DNA from: Balneolales bacterium ANBcel1
Lineage (GTDB): Bacteria; Bacteroidota; Rhodothermia; Balneolales; Natronogracilivirgulaceae
Assembly: GCA_029688905.1 (NCBI GenBank)
Contig: JARULB010000002.1
Location: 434,001-498,000, forward strand
Length of the DNA stretch: 64,000 bases
Reading direction: 5' to 3'
How positions within the stretch are numbered: position 1 is the stretch's first letter; every line of letters starts with the position of its first letter. Positions 37,659 to 47,148 of this stretch are shown here, in pieces. The notes beneath the pieces are model-generated. The model ran no database searches, was not told where the DNA came from, and saw nothing but the letters and a program-made list of their open reading frames with translations. Both the position numbers and the translations under genes were made by a program.

Positions 37659-39107
37659 ATGAGCCAGACTCCTTCCCCAGGATTCCCCCGTTTCCAAACT
37701 TCCGGCATCACCTGTCTGCTGTTAACCGGGCTGTTTCTGCTACTACTGGCCGGTGACCTGGCGGCCCAGCGTATTTCGTATGAGTCATTGCGCATGCGCG
37801 ACCGGCAGGCCAATGTCTTTTTCGAGCACCTGGTGGTACCGGGACAACCATCCGGTGAGTCCGATGATCTGACAGTAGTGACGCTCTTTCGCCTGGAGAA
37901 CAATTTTTTGAATTTCCGGCGGTATCGCGATGACGATTCCCGGGAACAGCAGCGCCGTTTTGTCGCCGAACCCACGGTGCGACTCAACATCAATACCGTT
38001 GCGGAGAACGGGCCCAATGGGGAGCCAGGCAACCGGCAAGGTACACAAACCCGCACATGGAGTGAGCAGGTTTTCGCCGAAACCTTTGAACAGTCCAACT
38101 CCACCACCACGTTTGTCCAGAACCTGATTCGGACCGAACTGCCACCGGGAGCCTACCGGATAGAATCGGAAGTCAGGTCCGATAACCGGTCACGCCGCGG
38201 AGTGACGCCCCGGCTGAAAATACCCGAACCCGGAGACAGGGACGTGGCCTTTTTATATTTTCTGGATGAGCAATCGGAAGACCTTACCCCCTCCCGAAAA
38301 CCACTCATGAATATGGGACGCAATGTCTCTTTCGGCCGCGACCATCAGCTCGCCATCTGGTTTCCGGAGATCGGCAATGGCAGCAGCCATCGTCTGACCA
38401 TCGAACAGCTGCGAATACAACAGCGCGACACCACTTCCGTCGGCATGGTGCTCGAACGTGACCTGGAAAGCGATTCGTTTCACACCGGACTCCAGCCCGA
38501 TATTGTCATGCATGACGACCGTCCCCATCTGGTTTTGAGCGAGTTGAATGAAGAGGCCGGCGCCGGATACGTCTACCTGACGCACATCCCCAACAGCACC
38601 TTTGAAAATGCGCATTACCGCATCCGCCTGTACAAAATCGATGATGACGGAGAAGAAACAACTTTGGCCAGCAGAATCTATCAAAGCCTGTGGCTGGATA
38701 TGCCCGTGAGCCTGCTGAACGTGGATGTCGCCGTCGAAATGATGCGCTTTATCATGGATGACGACGCCCATCGCGAGCTGCGCAGAAGTTCGCGGAGCCA
38801 AAAAGAGCGCCGTTTCCGCGAGTTCTGGAAAGAGCGCGACCCGACCCCCGATAAGGAGTACAACGAACTGATGGTCGAGTATTTCCGCCGGATCGACTAT
38901 GCCTTTGAGAACTTTACCACACCGCAACAGCCCGGATACGAATCGGATCAGGGGAGGCTGTACATTCGCCGGGGTGCCCCCGACAGAAAAGAGCGCCTCT
39001 TCCCGCCCAATCAGCCAACTCGGGAGAAATGGCATTACGGGGATCGTACGTTCGTCTTTGAAGCCACGACCGGTTTCGGGGATTACCGGTTAATCGACCG
39101 GCCATAA
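37659..39107 (+). CDS. GWxTD-domain secreted protein
   Basis: 482 residues. A signal segment (CLLLTGLFLLLLAGDLAAQR) is followed by beta-rich sequence to about residue 370, then the GWxTD-type C-terminal domain: RRFREFWKERDPTPDKEYNELM, EYFRRIDYAFENF, RLYIRRGAPDRK and KWHYGDRTFVFEATTGFGDY. The family is widespread in Bacteroidota-related phyla and of unknown role. The N-terminus MSQTPSPGFPRFQTSG is a longish pre-signal stretch. It stands before pdxA in the same direction, 29 bp apart. Confidence 0.85.
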   Translation: MSQTPSPGFPRFQTSGITCLLLTGLFLLLLAGDLAAQRISYESLRMRDRQANVFFEHLVVPGQPSGESDDLTVVTLFRLENNFLNFRRYRDDDSREQQRRFVAEPTVRLNINTVAENGPNGEPGNRQGTQTRTWSEQVFAETFEQSNSTTTFVQNLIRTELPPGAYRIESEVRSDNRSRRGVTPRLKIPEPGDRDVAFLYFLDEQSEDLTPSRKPLMNMGRNVSFGRDHQLAIWFPEIGNGSSHRLTIEQLRIQQRDTTSVGMVLERDLESDSFHTGLQPDIVMHDDRPHLVLSELNEEAGAGYVYLTHIPNSTFENAHYRIRLYKIDDDGEETTLASRIYQSLWLDMPVSLLNVDVAVEMMRFIMDDDAHRELRRSSRSQKERRFREFWKERDPTPDKEYNELMVEYFRRIDYAFENFTTPQQPGYESDQGRLYIRRGAPDRKERLFPPNQPTREKWHYGDRTFVFEATTGFGDYRLIDRP

Positions 39108-39136
39108 TCCGGCAAATCATCGATACAACCAAGCTG

Positions 39137-40297
39137 ATGAGCCACTTGCGAACCACATCCTGGCCGTCCGACAGAAATCATCCGGTACTCGCTGTCTCGA
39201 TGGGAGACATGAACGGCATCGGTCCGGAGGTGATTCTCAGAAGCCTGAAGGCACGTCCCGTAACCCGGGCCGGCATTCGAATCTATGGTCCAGCCACGGT
39301 TCTGGAATACTACGCGGAGCGGATGGAGATGGAGCCGTTCTGGTCCGTTCAGGATGCCTCCCCCGCCGGCCATGGCAGCCCGGCGGAATCGGTGGTACCA
39401 GATCGCTCTTCCTTCACGGCGGAGCCCTCTCCACCGGCGAAATCATCGTCACTGCCGGAAACTCCCGGCTCTGCAAGCGCATCCGCTTCTCCGCAACCCG
39501 GGGAGGTGCTGCTGGTGCCTTCCCCCCCGCCCGAAGAGCCTGTCAGCCCCGGCGAGACCACCGCTGAAGCCGGAGCCTGCTCGATGCAGGCGGTGAAAGC
39601 CGCCGTATCCGCCTGCATTGCCGGGGAAGCCGATGCCGTGGTCACCGCGCCCATATCCAAGGAAGCGATACATAAGGCGGGGTATCGTGTACCCGGGCAC
39701 ACCGAATACCTCGCCGAACTGACCCGGACCACTCGTGCAGGCATGATGCTTGTCAACAATGAGATGCGCATCGGCCTGGCCACCATCCATATACCTCTAC
39801 GTGACGTCGCCGGAAGCATCACCATGGAGGGGATCCGGCAACAGCTGGAACTGTTCCACAACACATTGAAGACCTGTTTCGGGATTGCGCGCCCGAAGAT
39901 AGCCGTACTGGGCCTGAACCCGCACGCCGGAGACGGCGGTGTTCTTGGACTGGAGGAGCAGCAGATCATCGCACCCGCGATAGCCCGTTTCCGGGAATCG
40001 GGCCGGGAGGTTACCGGTCCCTGGCCTGCCGACGGCTTTTTTGCCAGCGGCGGACACAGGGATGCGGATATGGTTCTGGCGATGTACCACGACCAGGGCC
40101 TCATTCCCCTGAAATTATCGGGGTTCGCCAGCGGCGTCAATGTCACCGCCGGACTGCCTCTCATCCGCACATCCCCCGATCACGGGACAGCCTTTTCGAT
40201 CGCCGGTAAAAACAGGGCCGATGCCGGCTCCATGTCGGCCGCGTTATCGCTTGCCCTGCAAATGGTCATTCGAATCACAGCAAGTTCTGATGACTAG
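39137..40297 (+). CDS. pdxA: 4-hydroxythreonine-4-phosphate dehydrogenase with Ser/Pro insertion
   Basis: NAD-dependent step of the DXP-dependent vitamin B6 pathway. 386 residues versus about 330 in E. coli. Core motifs are present: LAVSMGDMNGIGPEVI, APISKEAIHKAGYRVPGHTEYL (metal His), GLNPHAGDGGVLG and MYHDQGLIPLKL. Residues 74-121 form a Ser/Pro/Ala/Glu-rich stretch with no counterpart in the enzyme. The stop overlaps the next gene by 8 nt. No other pdx gene is in the window. Confidence 0.94.
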   Translation: MSHLRTTSWPSDRNHPVLAVSMGDMNGIGPEVILRSLKARPVTRAGIRIYGPATVLEYYAERMEMEPFWSVQDASPAGHGSPAESVVPDRSSFTAEPSPPAKSSSLPETPGSASASASPQPGEVLLVPSPPPEEPVSPGETTAEAGACSMQAVKAAVSACIAGEADAVVTAPISKEAIHKAGYRVPGHTEYLAELTRTTRAGMMLVNNEMRIGLATIHIPLRDVAGSITMEGIRQQLELFHNTLKTCFGIARPKIAVLGLNPHAGDGGVLGLEEQQIIAPAIARFRESGREVTGPWPADGFFASGGHRDADMVLAMYHDQGLIPLKLSGFASGVNVTAGLPLIRTSPDHGTAFSIAGKNRADAGSMSAALSLALQMVIRITASSDD

Positions 40298-41075
40298 CTC
40301 ACAGCACATCCGGCATTCCCCCATATATCACAAGCTCGCCCCGATTTACGACATAGTGATGAAGGATGTCGACTACGAGGAGTGGACCGATTACATCGAT
40401 TCCCTGATTCAGTACCATCACCCGCATGCCCAAAGCCTGCTGGAGCTGGCCTGCGGTACCGGTACCATGGCCCTGATGCTCGAACAGTGCGACGATTACA
40501 AAATTACCGCCACCGATGGATCGGAGGAGATGATCCGGGTGGCCCGTGACAAGGCGTCAGCTGGCGGAAGTTCAATAAAATGGCTGGTACAGGACATGTG
40601 CCGGCTGGACCTTGCCGGATCGTTCGATGTTATCTACATGGTATTCGACAGCCTCAACTACCTCCACAGACAGGCGGATATCCTGATGGTACTGGAAGGT
40701 GTCCGGAAACATATGAACCCCGGAGGCTGCTTTATCTTTGATTTTACCACGCCGGCCTACTCACCGAAAATCGAAACACTGCTCAATGGCGAAAAGGAGG
40801 TGAGCCGCCATTTCAGTTACCGGCGCACCAGTACCTACGATTCCGAAAAACGAATTCACACCAACCACTTTCTGATTGAGGTGCACCATCCCGAAACCGG
40901 CATCCTGTCCGAGCGGTATGAAGAGACTCACCGGCAGCACATCTGGACCCTGCAGGAGATCCGGCAGATTGTCGGCCGGTCCGGCTTAAAAATAGTGGCG
41001 GCATATGAGGATTTTGACTATATAGAGGCCACCGGCAACAGTGACCGAATAACCATGATAGTGCAGCATGCCTGA
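40290..41075 (+). CDS. SAM-dependent methyltransferase
   Basis: 261 residues from ATG 40290, which overlaps the pdxA stop by 8 nt. Class I Rossmann methyltransferase: LLELACGTGTMALML (SAM motif I), ITATDGSEEMIRVARDKA (motif II region) and DVIYMVFDSLNYL with GGCFIFDFTTP. The C-terminal part resembles the small-molecule or biotin-type group, but the substrate is unknown. Its stop overlaps ftsE by 8 nt (ATGCCTGA), so the three genes are probably translated together. Confidence 0.88.
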   Translation: MTSSQHIRHSPIYHKLAPIYDIVMKDVDYEEWTDYIDSLIQYHHPHAQSLLELACGTGTMALMLEQCDDYKITATDGSEEMIRVARDKASAGGSSIKWLVQDMCRLDLAGSFDVIYMVFDSLNYLHRQADILMVLEGVRKHMNPGGCFIFDFTTPAYSPKIETLLNGEKEVSRHFSYRRTSTYDSEKRIHTNHFLIEVHHPETGILSERYEETHRQHIWTLQEIRQIVGRSGLKIVAAYEDFDYIEATGNSDRITMIVQHA

Positions 41076-41742
41076 TCAATCTGTAATCCGTTTCGATAAC
41101 GTTACGGTTCGCTTCGACGACCGTGTTCTGCTGAGAGATGTCAACTTCACCCTTGATAAAGGGGAATTCGTCTATCTGACCGGCACCACCGGTTCCGGCA
41201 AGAGTTCCTTTCTGCGTCTCATATACCGCGATCTGCTGCCCGAACAGGGTACGGTTCACGTAGCCGGCATCAACGTAACTGACTTGAAAGAGCGAAAAGT
41301 GCCGGAGTTGCGTCGCTCGCTGGGCATTGTGTTCCAGGATTTTCAGCTGCTTCCCGACAGGAATGTGTACGACAATGTCGCTTTTGCCCTTGAAGTGACC
41401 GGCCGGCGGAGAAGCCACATCAAACAGCGTGTACTGGAAGTTCTCTCCATGGTCGGATTGAGCCACCGGCGCTATGATATGCCCGATGACCTGTCTGGCG
41501 GGGAACAGCAGCGGGTGGTGGTGGCACGGGCCCTGGCCAACGAGCCAAGGCTGATGCTGGCCGACGAGCCTACGGGAAATCTGGATCCGGCGGCATCCAA
41601 CTCCATCATGAACCTGTTCAAGCAGATCAACAACCGGGGAATGGCGGTGCTGATGGTGACCCACAACTATGACATGATCAAGCGGTTTCCCTACCGGACC
41701 ATCACCATTCAGGACGAAGGTATTGTGGAAAATCGCCTTTAG
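41068..41742 (+). CDS. ftsE: Cell division ATP-binding protein FtsE
   Basis: 224-residue ABC ATPase. Walker [42 protein letters not shown], signature [16 protein letters not shown] and Walker [14 protein letters not shown]. The sequence fits FtsE, which with membrane protein FtsX activates septal peptidoglycan hydrolases. LolD is the main alternative but the PELRR, DRNV and RYRR-like features favour FtsE. No ftsX follows: the next gene is DoxX on the other strand. Confidence 0.88.
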   Translation: MPDQSVIRFDNVTVRFDDRVLLRDVNFTLDKGEFVYLTGTTGSGKSSFLRLIYRDLLPEQGTVHVAGINVTDLKERKVPELRRSLGIVFQDFQLLPDRNVYDNVAFALEVTGRRRSHIKQRVLEVLSMVGLSHRRYDMPDDLSGGEQQRVVVARALANEPRLMLADEPTGNLDPAASNSIMNLFKQINNRGMAVLMVTHNYDMIKRFPYRTITIQDEGIVENRL

Positions 41743-41762
41743 TTTTGGGAAAAGGCTGCAGC

Positions 41763-42224
41763 TTATCCTTCCGTTTCATTCTCCTGTTTTCGCCGCAGAA
41801 CCCGGTGATCGACGGACCATTTGCCGGCGCCGTAAAAGAAATAGACCACCAACAGGATAAAGATGAGCAGGGAATACTCCAGCTCGGCAGTCGGCCCGAA
41901 AAATTCACTTCCGTTTCCCCCGGCAAAGTACACCGCGCCAATTATTACGATGGGCATTTGGACGAATACGGCAATCCGTGTGAGTATCCCGAAGATCATC
42001 ATGGCGCCACCGCCAAGGTGGGCAAACGCGACATAATGCGAGACGACAAACGCCGATATCGGCATGGTATCGTTAATGATACGATACAGCAGTTCAAGTT
42101 CTCGAATGAAGTAGATTCCTTTGTACACAAAAAGGAGCCCCAGAAAAATTCGCAACCCCTCTATCCAGCAGTGGCGGCACTCGACAATTTTCTTTTCCAG
42201 TGAGGAACCTGCTCCATTCGTCAT
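41763..42224 (-). CDS. DoxX family membrane protein
   Basis: 153 residues with four membrane helices: LRIFLGLLFVYKGIYFI, VSHYVAFAHLGGGAMMIFGI, IAVFVQMPIVIIGAVYFAGG and YSLLIFILLVVYFFYG. It matches DoxX-type proteins, some of which belong to quinol oxidase or redox-stress complexes. Function here is unknown. It is convergent with ftsE (20-bp gap). Confidence 0.82.
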   Translation of the reverse strand: MTNGAGSSLEKKIVECRHCWIEGLRIFLGLLFVYKGIYFIRELELLYRIINDTMPISAFVVSHYVAFAHLGGGAMMIFGILTRIAVFVQMPIVIIGAVYFAGGNGSEFFGPTAELEYSLLIFILLVVYFFYGAGKWSVDHRVLRRKQENETEG

Positions 42225-42390
42225 AACTCCTCCGGTGATTATGCTTATGAATGAACCATCCGTTGCTCTGGCAGCAAGCTACAAAAAACCGTGTACAACC
42301 AAAATCCCGCAAATTTGTATGGCGCAGCGTAAATCACTGAATTCCAGGGAATGCGATTCTCTCTAAAGAGGTGGAAAATACCCGGGCGTT

Positions 42391-43167
42391 CTAAACTTTG
42401 GGCATTCGAAAATCGAATCCAAGGTTATAGAACCCGGTAAGGACACGATCCGCTTCGGGATAATACCGGCGAATAAGGCCGGGGCGCTCAAACCACGCTT
42501 CCGTCATCACCGCGAAGAATTCATGGATATTCGTAGCCGCGTAATCATCCACGGCAATGGGCCGGCCGCGTTCCAGCAATCCGACCAGATGCCTGTATTC
42601 CGACTTCAAGACACTCGCCATACCCTGCTTTTCGCGCGACTTGCGTTGCCAGGAAAAGTCCTCCATCGTAGCGCCCCACTCATAGTCGAGCTGATGCGCA
42701 CATTCATGATAAACGATATTGGCACCGTCCCGGGGATGCCTGAGGTCATATTCCACCTCTTTCCATGAAAACACGATCACACCCTGATCCCATGACTCGC
42801 CGCTTCTGCTCTCCACACCCTCGGTAACAACTCCGTCAACCCCCTCCTCGCTGTAGTGCGCGTGATAGGTGTCCGGATATACCAGGACGGATCTCAGATA
42901 CGGATAGAGATCGGAAACACCTCCCAACAGCGGCACACACGCCATGGCTGAAATCACCACCCGTTCGAAGTCTCCGAGCTCCATCCCCCCACACCCTTCA
43001 AAAATCTTTTCAGCAATAAAATAGCGGATCAACTGCCGGTACCTGTTCCGCTGATCGGCGGTCATTAGCCGATAAAAGGGAATCTGCTCTTGCAAGATTT
43101 TCTCCCATGACACAGGAAACGGCTCCTTGTCCAGTTTTTTACGACGAATCGACTGTAACCATCCCAT
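42391..43167 (-). CDS. Zinc-dependent peptidase, MtfA/M90 family
   Basis: 258 residues. The zinc motif HECAH lies at about residues 153-157 (VYHECAHQLDYEWG), with the distal ligand region NIHEFFAVMTEAWFERP. Family features include PVSWEKILQEQIPFYRLM and VVISAMACVPLL. E. coli MtfA binds the sugar-uptake repressor Mlc and is a peptidase; no Mlc partner is visible here. Cytosolic, no signal peptide. It stands alone. Confidence 0.9.
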   Translation of the reverse strand: MGWLQSIRRKKLDKEPFPVSWEKILQEQIPFYRLMTADQRNRYRQLIRYFIAEKIFEGCGGMELGDFERVVISAMACVPLLGGVSDLYPYLRSVLVYPDTYHAHYSEEGVDGVVTEGVESRSGESWDQGVIVFSWKEVEYDLRHPRDGANIVYHECAHQLDYEWGATMEDFSWQRKSREKQGMASVLKSEYRHLVGLLERGRPIAVDDYAATNIHEFFAVMTEAWFERPGLIRRYYPEADRVLTGFYNLGFDFRMPKV

Positions 43168-43392
43168 GGGTTTTCCGTGATATTTCTACTGTATTGGAGT
43201 GATGCTATAGCTTAGTGCAGCGATTGACCGGTAGAGCAACCGCGGTTTTTCTGTGTGACAGGTGCCGGAACGAGCAATCTCTCAAACAGGGTATCTGGCG
43301 CCGGCTCATGCTGCGGCTTTACGGCAAGTCTGCCCACCAGATGCAGCCGGAGTGTAGCCGTCGGTTTTTGGAGCTTTGGCCGAAAACAGCAT

Positions 43393-44331
43393 TCAGGCCA
43401 TTTCATCAATGTTGCTTGTGACCTCGTAATTATGGTGCGAAATACCTGCAATCTTCCTCTGGCGATCAAAATAAAAATCCATCCGCCCCAGCACGATTCC
43501 TGCAAATCCGACCTGGGAAACCCAGGTGCGGCTTCCGTCCGGCTTCTCAAACAGTTCCGGCTGCTCCAGGAAGGTGTGGGTATGGCCGCCAATGATCAGA
43601 TCAATACCGTCAACCTGTTGCGCGACCACCCGATCACTGACCCGGTCACCGCTGTATCGATAACCAATATGACTCAGGCAAATCACCATGTCGCAGCGGT
43701 GGTAGTCCTTGAGCAGGGCGACCATGTCTGCGGCTACCTCAACCGGATCCAGATAGGTCACACCGCGGTGAAGATGCGGCAGAACCAGGTTTTCGAAAGC
43801 CACTCCAAGTCCGAAGATACCGATTTTGACTCCGCCGACCTCCCTGATGATGAACTTGTGCACACGGCTTCCCATCCGGGTCGTTCCAAAGTCGTAATTG
43901 GACGATACAAAGGGAAATCGGGCCTTGGCCATCACATTCTCAAATCCATCCACCCCGTTGTCAAATTCGTGGTTGCCAATGGTGACCGCGTCGTAACCCA
44001 TTTTGGTCATTACCTCGAAGTCGAGTGCCCCGTTGTATTTGTTAAAATAGGGCGTGCCCTGAAACACGTCTCCGGCATCCAGCAGCAGGCTGTCGGGATT
44101 GTGTGCGCGAAGCTGTTTAATCAGCGTGGCGCGGCGAGCGACCCCGCCCATGCCTGCGTACCTCGGGGCCGTATCGGAGAATGGCTCAATGCGGGCGTGT
44201 GTATCGTTGGTGTGCAGGATCGTAATGCGCGACGGATCGGAGCCGAAGGCCGACATGCCGGGCAGGAGTCCGCCCATTCCCATTCCCGCACCCAAAATGG
44301 CGGTATTTCGTAAAAAGGTTCTGCGTTTCAT
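43393..44331 (-). CDS. 5'-nucleotidase metallophosphatase half, Tat-type signal
   Basis: 312 residues. The N-terminus MKRRTFLRNTAILGAG resembles a twin-arginine signal. The calcineurin-like phosphatase domain has ITILHTNDTHARIEPF, LLLDAGDVFQGTPYFN, VTIGNHEFDNG and IGGHTHTFLE, the metal-binding set of UshA-type 5'-nucleotidases. It lacks the C-terminal substrate-binding domain. That is encoded by the upstream gene, whose stop overlaps this ATG by 4 nt (ATGA). The two probably form a split periplasmic nucleotidase. Confidence 0.9.
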   Translation of the reverse strand: MKRRTFLRNTAILGAGMGMGGLLPGMSAFGSDPSRITILHTNDTHARIEPFSDTAPRYAGMGGVARRATLIKQLRAHNPDSLLLDAGDVFQGTPYFNKYNGALDFEVMTKMGYDAVTIGNHEFDNGVDGFENVMAKARFPFVSSNYDFGTTRMGSRVHKFIIREVGGVKIGIFGLGVAFENLVLPHLHRGVTYLDPVEVAADMVALLKDYHRCDMVICLSHIGYRYSGDRVSDRVVAQQVDGIDLIIGGHTHTFLEQPELFEKPDGSRTWVSQVGFAGIVLGRMDFYFDRQRKIAGISHHNYEVTSNIDEMA

Positions 44332-45110
44332 GGCACTTGGTTTCGTATTCGCTGATCGGTGTACGGGGCTATCGACTCCATGCCGCGGAGGTATTCGATG
44401 ATGGCATCACGAATCATGACATCGAGGTCGATGCGTTCCTGCGGATTCCACAAGGTCGGTGAGGCCCCTCCTCCATCCGCCATCCAGTTGTTGGTTGCGA
44501 TCCAGTACCTGCGCTCCGGGACCACCTCCATGGAGTCTACCAATACATCCCTGGCCCGGCCGTTGTCTATGCGAAAACGGATACCGCTGACCGGCTCACC
44601 GTTTGCGGCGGCCAGTTCGTCGACAATCTGGAGAAGCTGCTCACCGGTGACCTTCAGGACGGCAATGTGGTTCTCGAACGGCATCAGCTCATAGATGAGT
44701 CTGACGGTGATGTCGCCTTCCGGCAGGGGCACCCGCAGGCCCCCGTTGTTCAGGATGCCGACATGGACTTTCTCCCGCATTTCGGCCGTGGCCCGGTACC
44801 GGACGATATCGGCCGTGAGATTGCCCAAAGCGCCCTCCGGGCTACCCCTTTCGAATGAGCCTTCGCTGTGCGTAAGCACCTGATTCATCGTTCGACCCAT
44901 TTCACGCACATAGGGGTGGATGAACGCGCTCATCGCCTCGTCCTCTTCGATCTCGTCGTCGATATCATAATACACATGCGATTCGCTCCCGGTGTCGGGA
45001 ACATACTCATGCGCCTGTCTGGTGGTGCTACAGGAACCCAGGAACAGGACGAATGGCAAAAACAGGTATATCAGCCGGGCCGGGCGAACCTGTAAAAACG
45101 GAATGGACAT
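44328..45110 (-). CDS. 5'-nucleotidase C-terminal-domain lipoprotein
   Basis: 260 residues with a lipoprotein signal (LFLGSC). The rest is a 5'-nucleotidase C-terminal domain: GSPEGALGNLTADIVRYRA, HVGILNNGGLRVPLPEGDIT, YELMPFENHIAVLKVTGEQLL and WIATNNWMADGGGASP. This domain closes over substrate in UshA. It is encoded before the phosphatase half with a 4-nt overlap. It lies downstream of a secreted protein gene and mnmA. Confidence 0.9.
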   Translation of the reverse strand: MSIPFLQVRPARLIYLFLPFVLFLGSCSTTRQAHEYVPDTGSESHVYYDIDDEIEEDEAMSAFIHPYVREMGRTMNQVLTHSEGSFERGSPEGALGNLTADIVRYRATAEMREKVHVGILNNGGLRVPLPEGDITVRLIYELMPFENHIAVLKVTGEQLLQIVDELAAANGEPVSGIRFRIDNGRARDVLVDSMEVVPERRYWIATNNWMADGGGASPTLWNPQERIDLDVMIRDAIIEYLRGMESIAPYTDQRIRNQVP

Positions 45111-45121
45111 AGATAAAGGGG

Positions 45122-46021
45122 TTATCTGTTGCGCATGCGGTCAAATAAAAGCTGCTGGAACGTAATACTTTGATAGTGGTCCGGTGTGCGGAATTCGATC
45201 TCCCGGACCGGCTGCCTGATAATATTTTCAAATTCGAGGACTTCTACAAGCTCCGGATTTGATCCCTGGAAATGTTCGGCGCGCAGCGGAAGTTTCCCCT
45301 CATCCAGCCACTCTTCGGCCGGAAATCCCGCCAGGAAAGCGTGACGGGTCAGCCAGCTTTCGGAGAGCATCCCCCAGGGCACGGAAAGGTCATCGGCAAT
45401 CCAGATATGCCACCGGGACGCCAGGCCGGGAGTGGACGCAATCCATTTTCGGGCGGAGTACCCCTGAACCGAGCCTGTCTCGCCCGAATCCTCAATCACC
45501 ATTTCCGGAACCTCGTTGCCGCTTTCGGCATTTCCGCCACGCAGGCTCTCTACCATGGTAATCATCTGCCGCAGCTCCTGCTTGTTCATGGTGACGGCTT
45601 TCTCATCGGCTGTCAGGAATACGATGGTATCCGTTTTCTGCCTAACCAGAATCCCCCGTGCCCGAACTCCGCCAAGGATTTCAAGTGACCGCCCTCCCGT
45701 TCGCTCGATCAGCAGATAGTCGGGGTTCATGGTGAATCTCACCCGCGCAACCTCCTCCCGTTCCCCGCCGTTAACGGTATATGTTACCAGGTGCATGGAT
45801 CCTTCAAAAGATTCGGGATCGCCGGAAGTGGCTCCGGCTGTGGCGATTGCCGTGGCCGGCAGAAGCGCAGCGATGAAAAGGATCAAGAAGGCCCCGGAGA
45901 TGCCGTTCATGGATGCGCCGGGATACAGCAGCCGTTTTCGTGTTGTCATGTGTGATGTCATCATGTTCGGTAATGATGCCTGTTGCACCACCATGTGGTC
46001 AGCAGCAGGTAACTGTGTCAT
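45122..46021 (-). CDS. Secreted protein, DUF4412-like
   Basis: ATG 46021 overlaps the mnmA stop as ATGA, giving 299 residues; ATG at about 45946 (MTTRKRLLYPG) is an alternative. A signal segment (GAFLILFIAALLPATAIA) is followed by a beta-rich domain: HLVTYTVNGGEREEVARVRF, YLLIERTGGRSLEILGGVRA and TDTIVFLTADEKAVTMNKQE. This resembles DUF4412 or LolA-like proteins that bind lipids or act in the periplasm. The assignment is tentative and no function is claimed. Confidence 0.7.
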   Translation of the reverse strand: MTQLPAADHMVVQQASLPNMMTSHMTTRKRLLYPGASMNGISGAFLILFIAALLPATAIATAGATSGDPESFEGSMHLVTYTVNGGEREEVARVRFTMNPDYLLIERTGGRSLEILGGVRARGILVRQKTDTIVFLTADEKAVTMNKQELRQMITMVESLRGGNAESGNEVPEMVIEDSGETGSVQGYSARKWIASTPGLASRWHIWIADDLSVPWGMLSESWLTRHAFLAGFPAEEWLDEGKLPLRAEHFQGSNPELVEVLEFENIIRQPVREIEFRTPDHYQSITFQQLLFDRMRNR

Positions 46022-47148
46022 TCTGTGAGGTCGCGAAACAGGGGTTCTGTTGCTTTGTGGATCCATCCGCCGCCGATTACATCATCGCCTTCATAGACTA
46101 CCAGCGCCTGACCGGGAGTGATCGCCGACCGTCCTTCCGGGAACCGGACGGTGAGTTCATCCTCGCCGGTTTGTGTCAGAAATCCGGGCTCGCCCAGGTC
46201 GTTGTAGCGGATGGCGGCATTGACCGGCATCTCCTCTTCGGCGATTTTGTCGTATTTGCCCATCACAATGTTGCGCGCAACAGCCGTTGTGTTGATCAGA
46301 TCGGACTCCTCCCCGATCGTGATGGTATTGGTTTCGGGATCGATATTGGTGACATAAACCGGCTTACCCATGGCCAGATGAAGCCCCCTGCGCTGACCTA
46401 TCGTGTAAAACGGATACCCTCTGTGCTTTCCCACCACCTTTCCGTGACGATCAACAAACAGTCCGCCTTCCACTTTTTCCTGCAGGCCATCGACACGGTC
46501 GCGCAGGAAACGACGATAGTCGTTATCCGGCACAAAACAGATTTCGTAGGAATCCTTTTTTTCGGCGACATTAAACAACTCGTAGTCAGCGGCAAACTTG
46601 CGGATCTCGGATTTGTGGAAGCGGCCAAGCGGAAATCGTGTTCGGGCCAGATGGTCCTGGTGAACGCCCCAGAGGGCATAGGACTGATCCTTGTGGCGAT
46701 CTTTTCCACGGGAGATCACATAGCGGTCATTTACCTCTCTGACATTGGCATAGTGTCCGGTGGCAATGAAATCACACCCCAGCTTGTCGGCCCGTTTGAG
46801 CAGCGCGGCCCATTTGATATGCGTGTTGCAGAGCACACAGGGATTGGGGGTTCTCCCCTGCATGTACTCCTCAACGAACCGGTCGATTACCCAGTCGCCA
46901 AACTCATCGCGGATATCCACGATGAAATGGTTGAAGCCAAACCTGGTGGCAATTTCACGCGCGTCATTCATCGACTCGAGCGTACAGCAACCGGTCTCCT
47001 TGTTGGATTTACCGCCGCTTTGTGCGTAATCCCACGTTTTCATGGTGATACCGATCACTTCGTAGCCCTGCTCACTGAGCATCACAGCGGCAACCGAGGA
47101 ATCCACCCCGCCGCTCATGGCTACCAGTACGCGTCCTTTGGAACTCAT
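46018..47148 (-). CDS. mnmA: tRNA-specific 2-thiouridylase
   Basis: Makes s2U34 in tRNA for Lys, Glu and Gln. 376 residues. PP-loop AMSGGVDSSVAAVML, NPCVLCNTHIKWA (first catalytic Cys) and SYEICFVPDNDYRRFL (second Cys), with GHYANVRE and TIGQRRGLHLAMG. The stop overlaps the secreted-protein start by 4 nt. Upstream is a 390-bp gene-free gap. Confidence 0.96.
   Translation of the reverse strand: MSSKGRVLVAMSGGVDSSVAAVMLSEQGYEVIGITMKTWDYAQSGGKSNKETGCCTLESMNDAREIATRFGFNHFIVDIRDEFGDWVIDRFVEEYMQGRTPNPCVLCNTHIKWAALLKRADKLGCDFIATGHYANVREVNDRYVISRGKDRHKDQSYALWGVHQDHLARTRFPLGRFHKSEIRKFAADYELFNVAEKKDSYEICFVPDNDYRRFLRDRVDGLQEKVEGGLFVDRHGKVVGKHRGYPFYTIGQRRGLHLAMGKPVYVTNIDPETNTITIGEESDLINTTAVARNIVMGKYDKIAEEEMPVNAAIRYNDLGEPGFLTQTGEDELTVRFPEGRSAITPGQALVVYEGDDVIGGGWIHKATEPLFRDLTE

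Noticed and set aside
43393-45110. Frameshifted single 5'-nucleotidase gene
   Set aside because: The domain order is reversed relative to UshA and each protein has its own export signal, so this is a true split rather than a broken gene.
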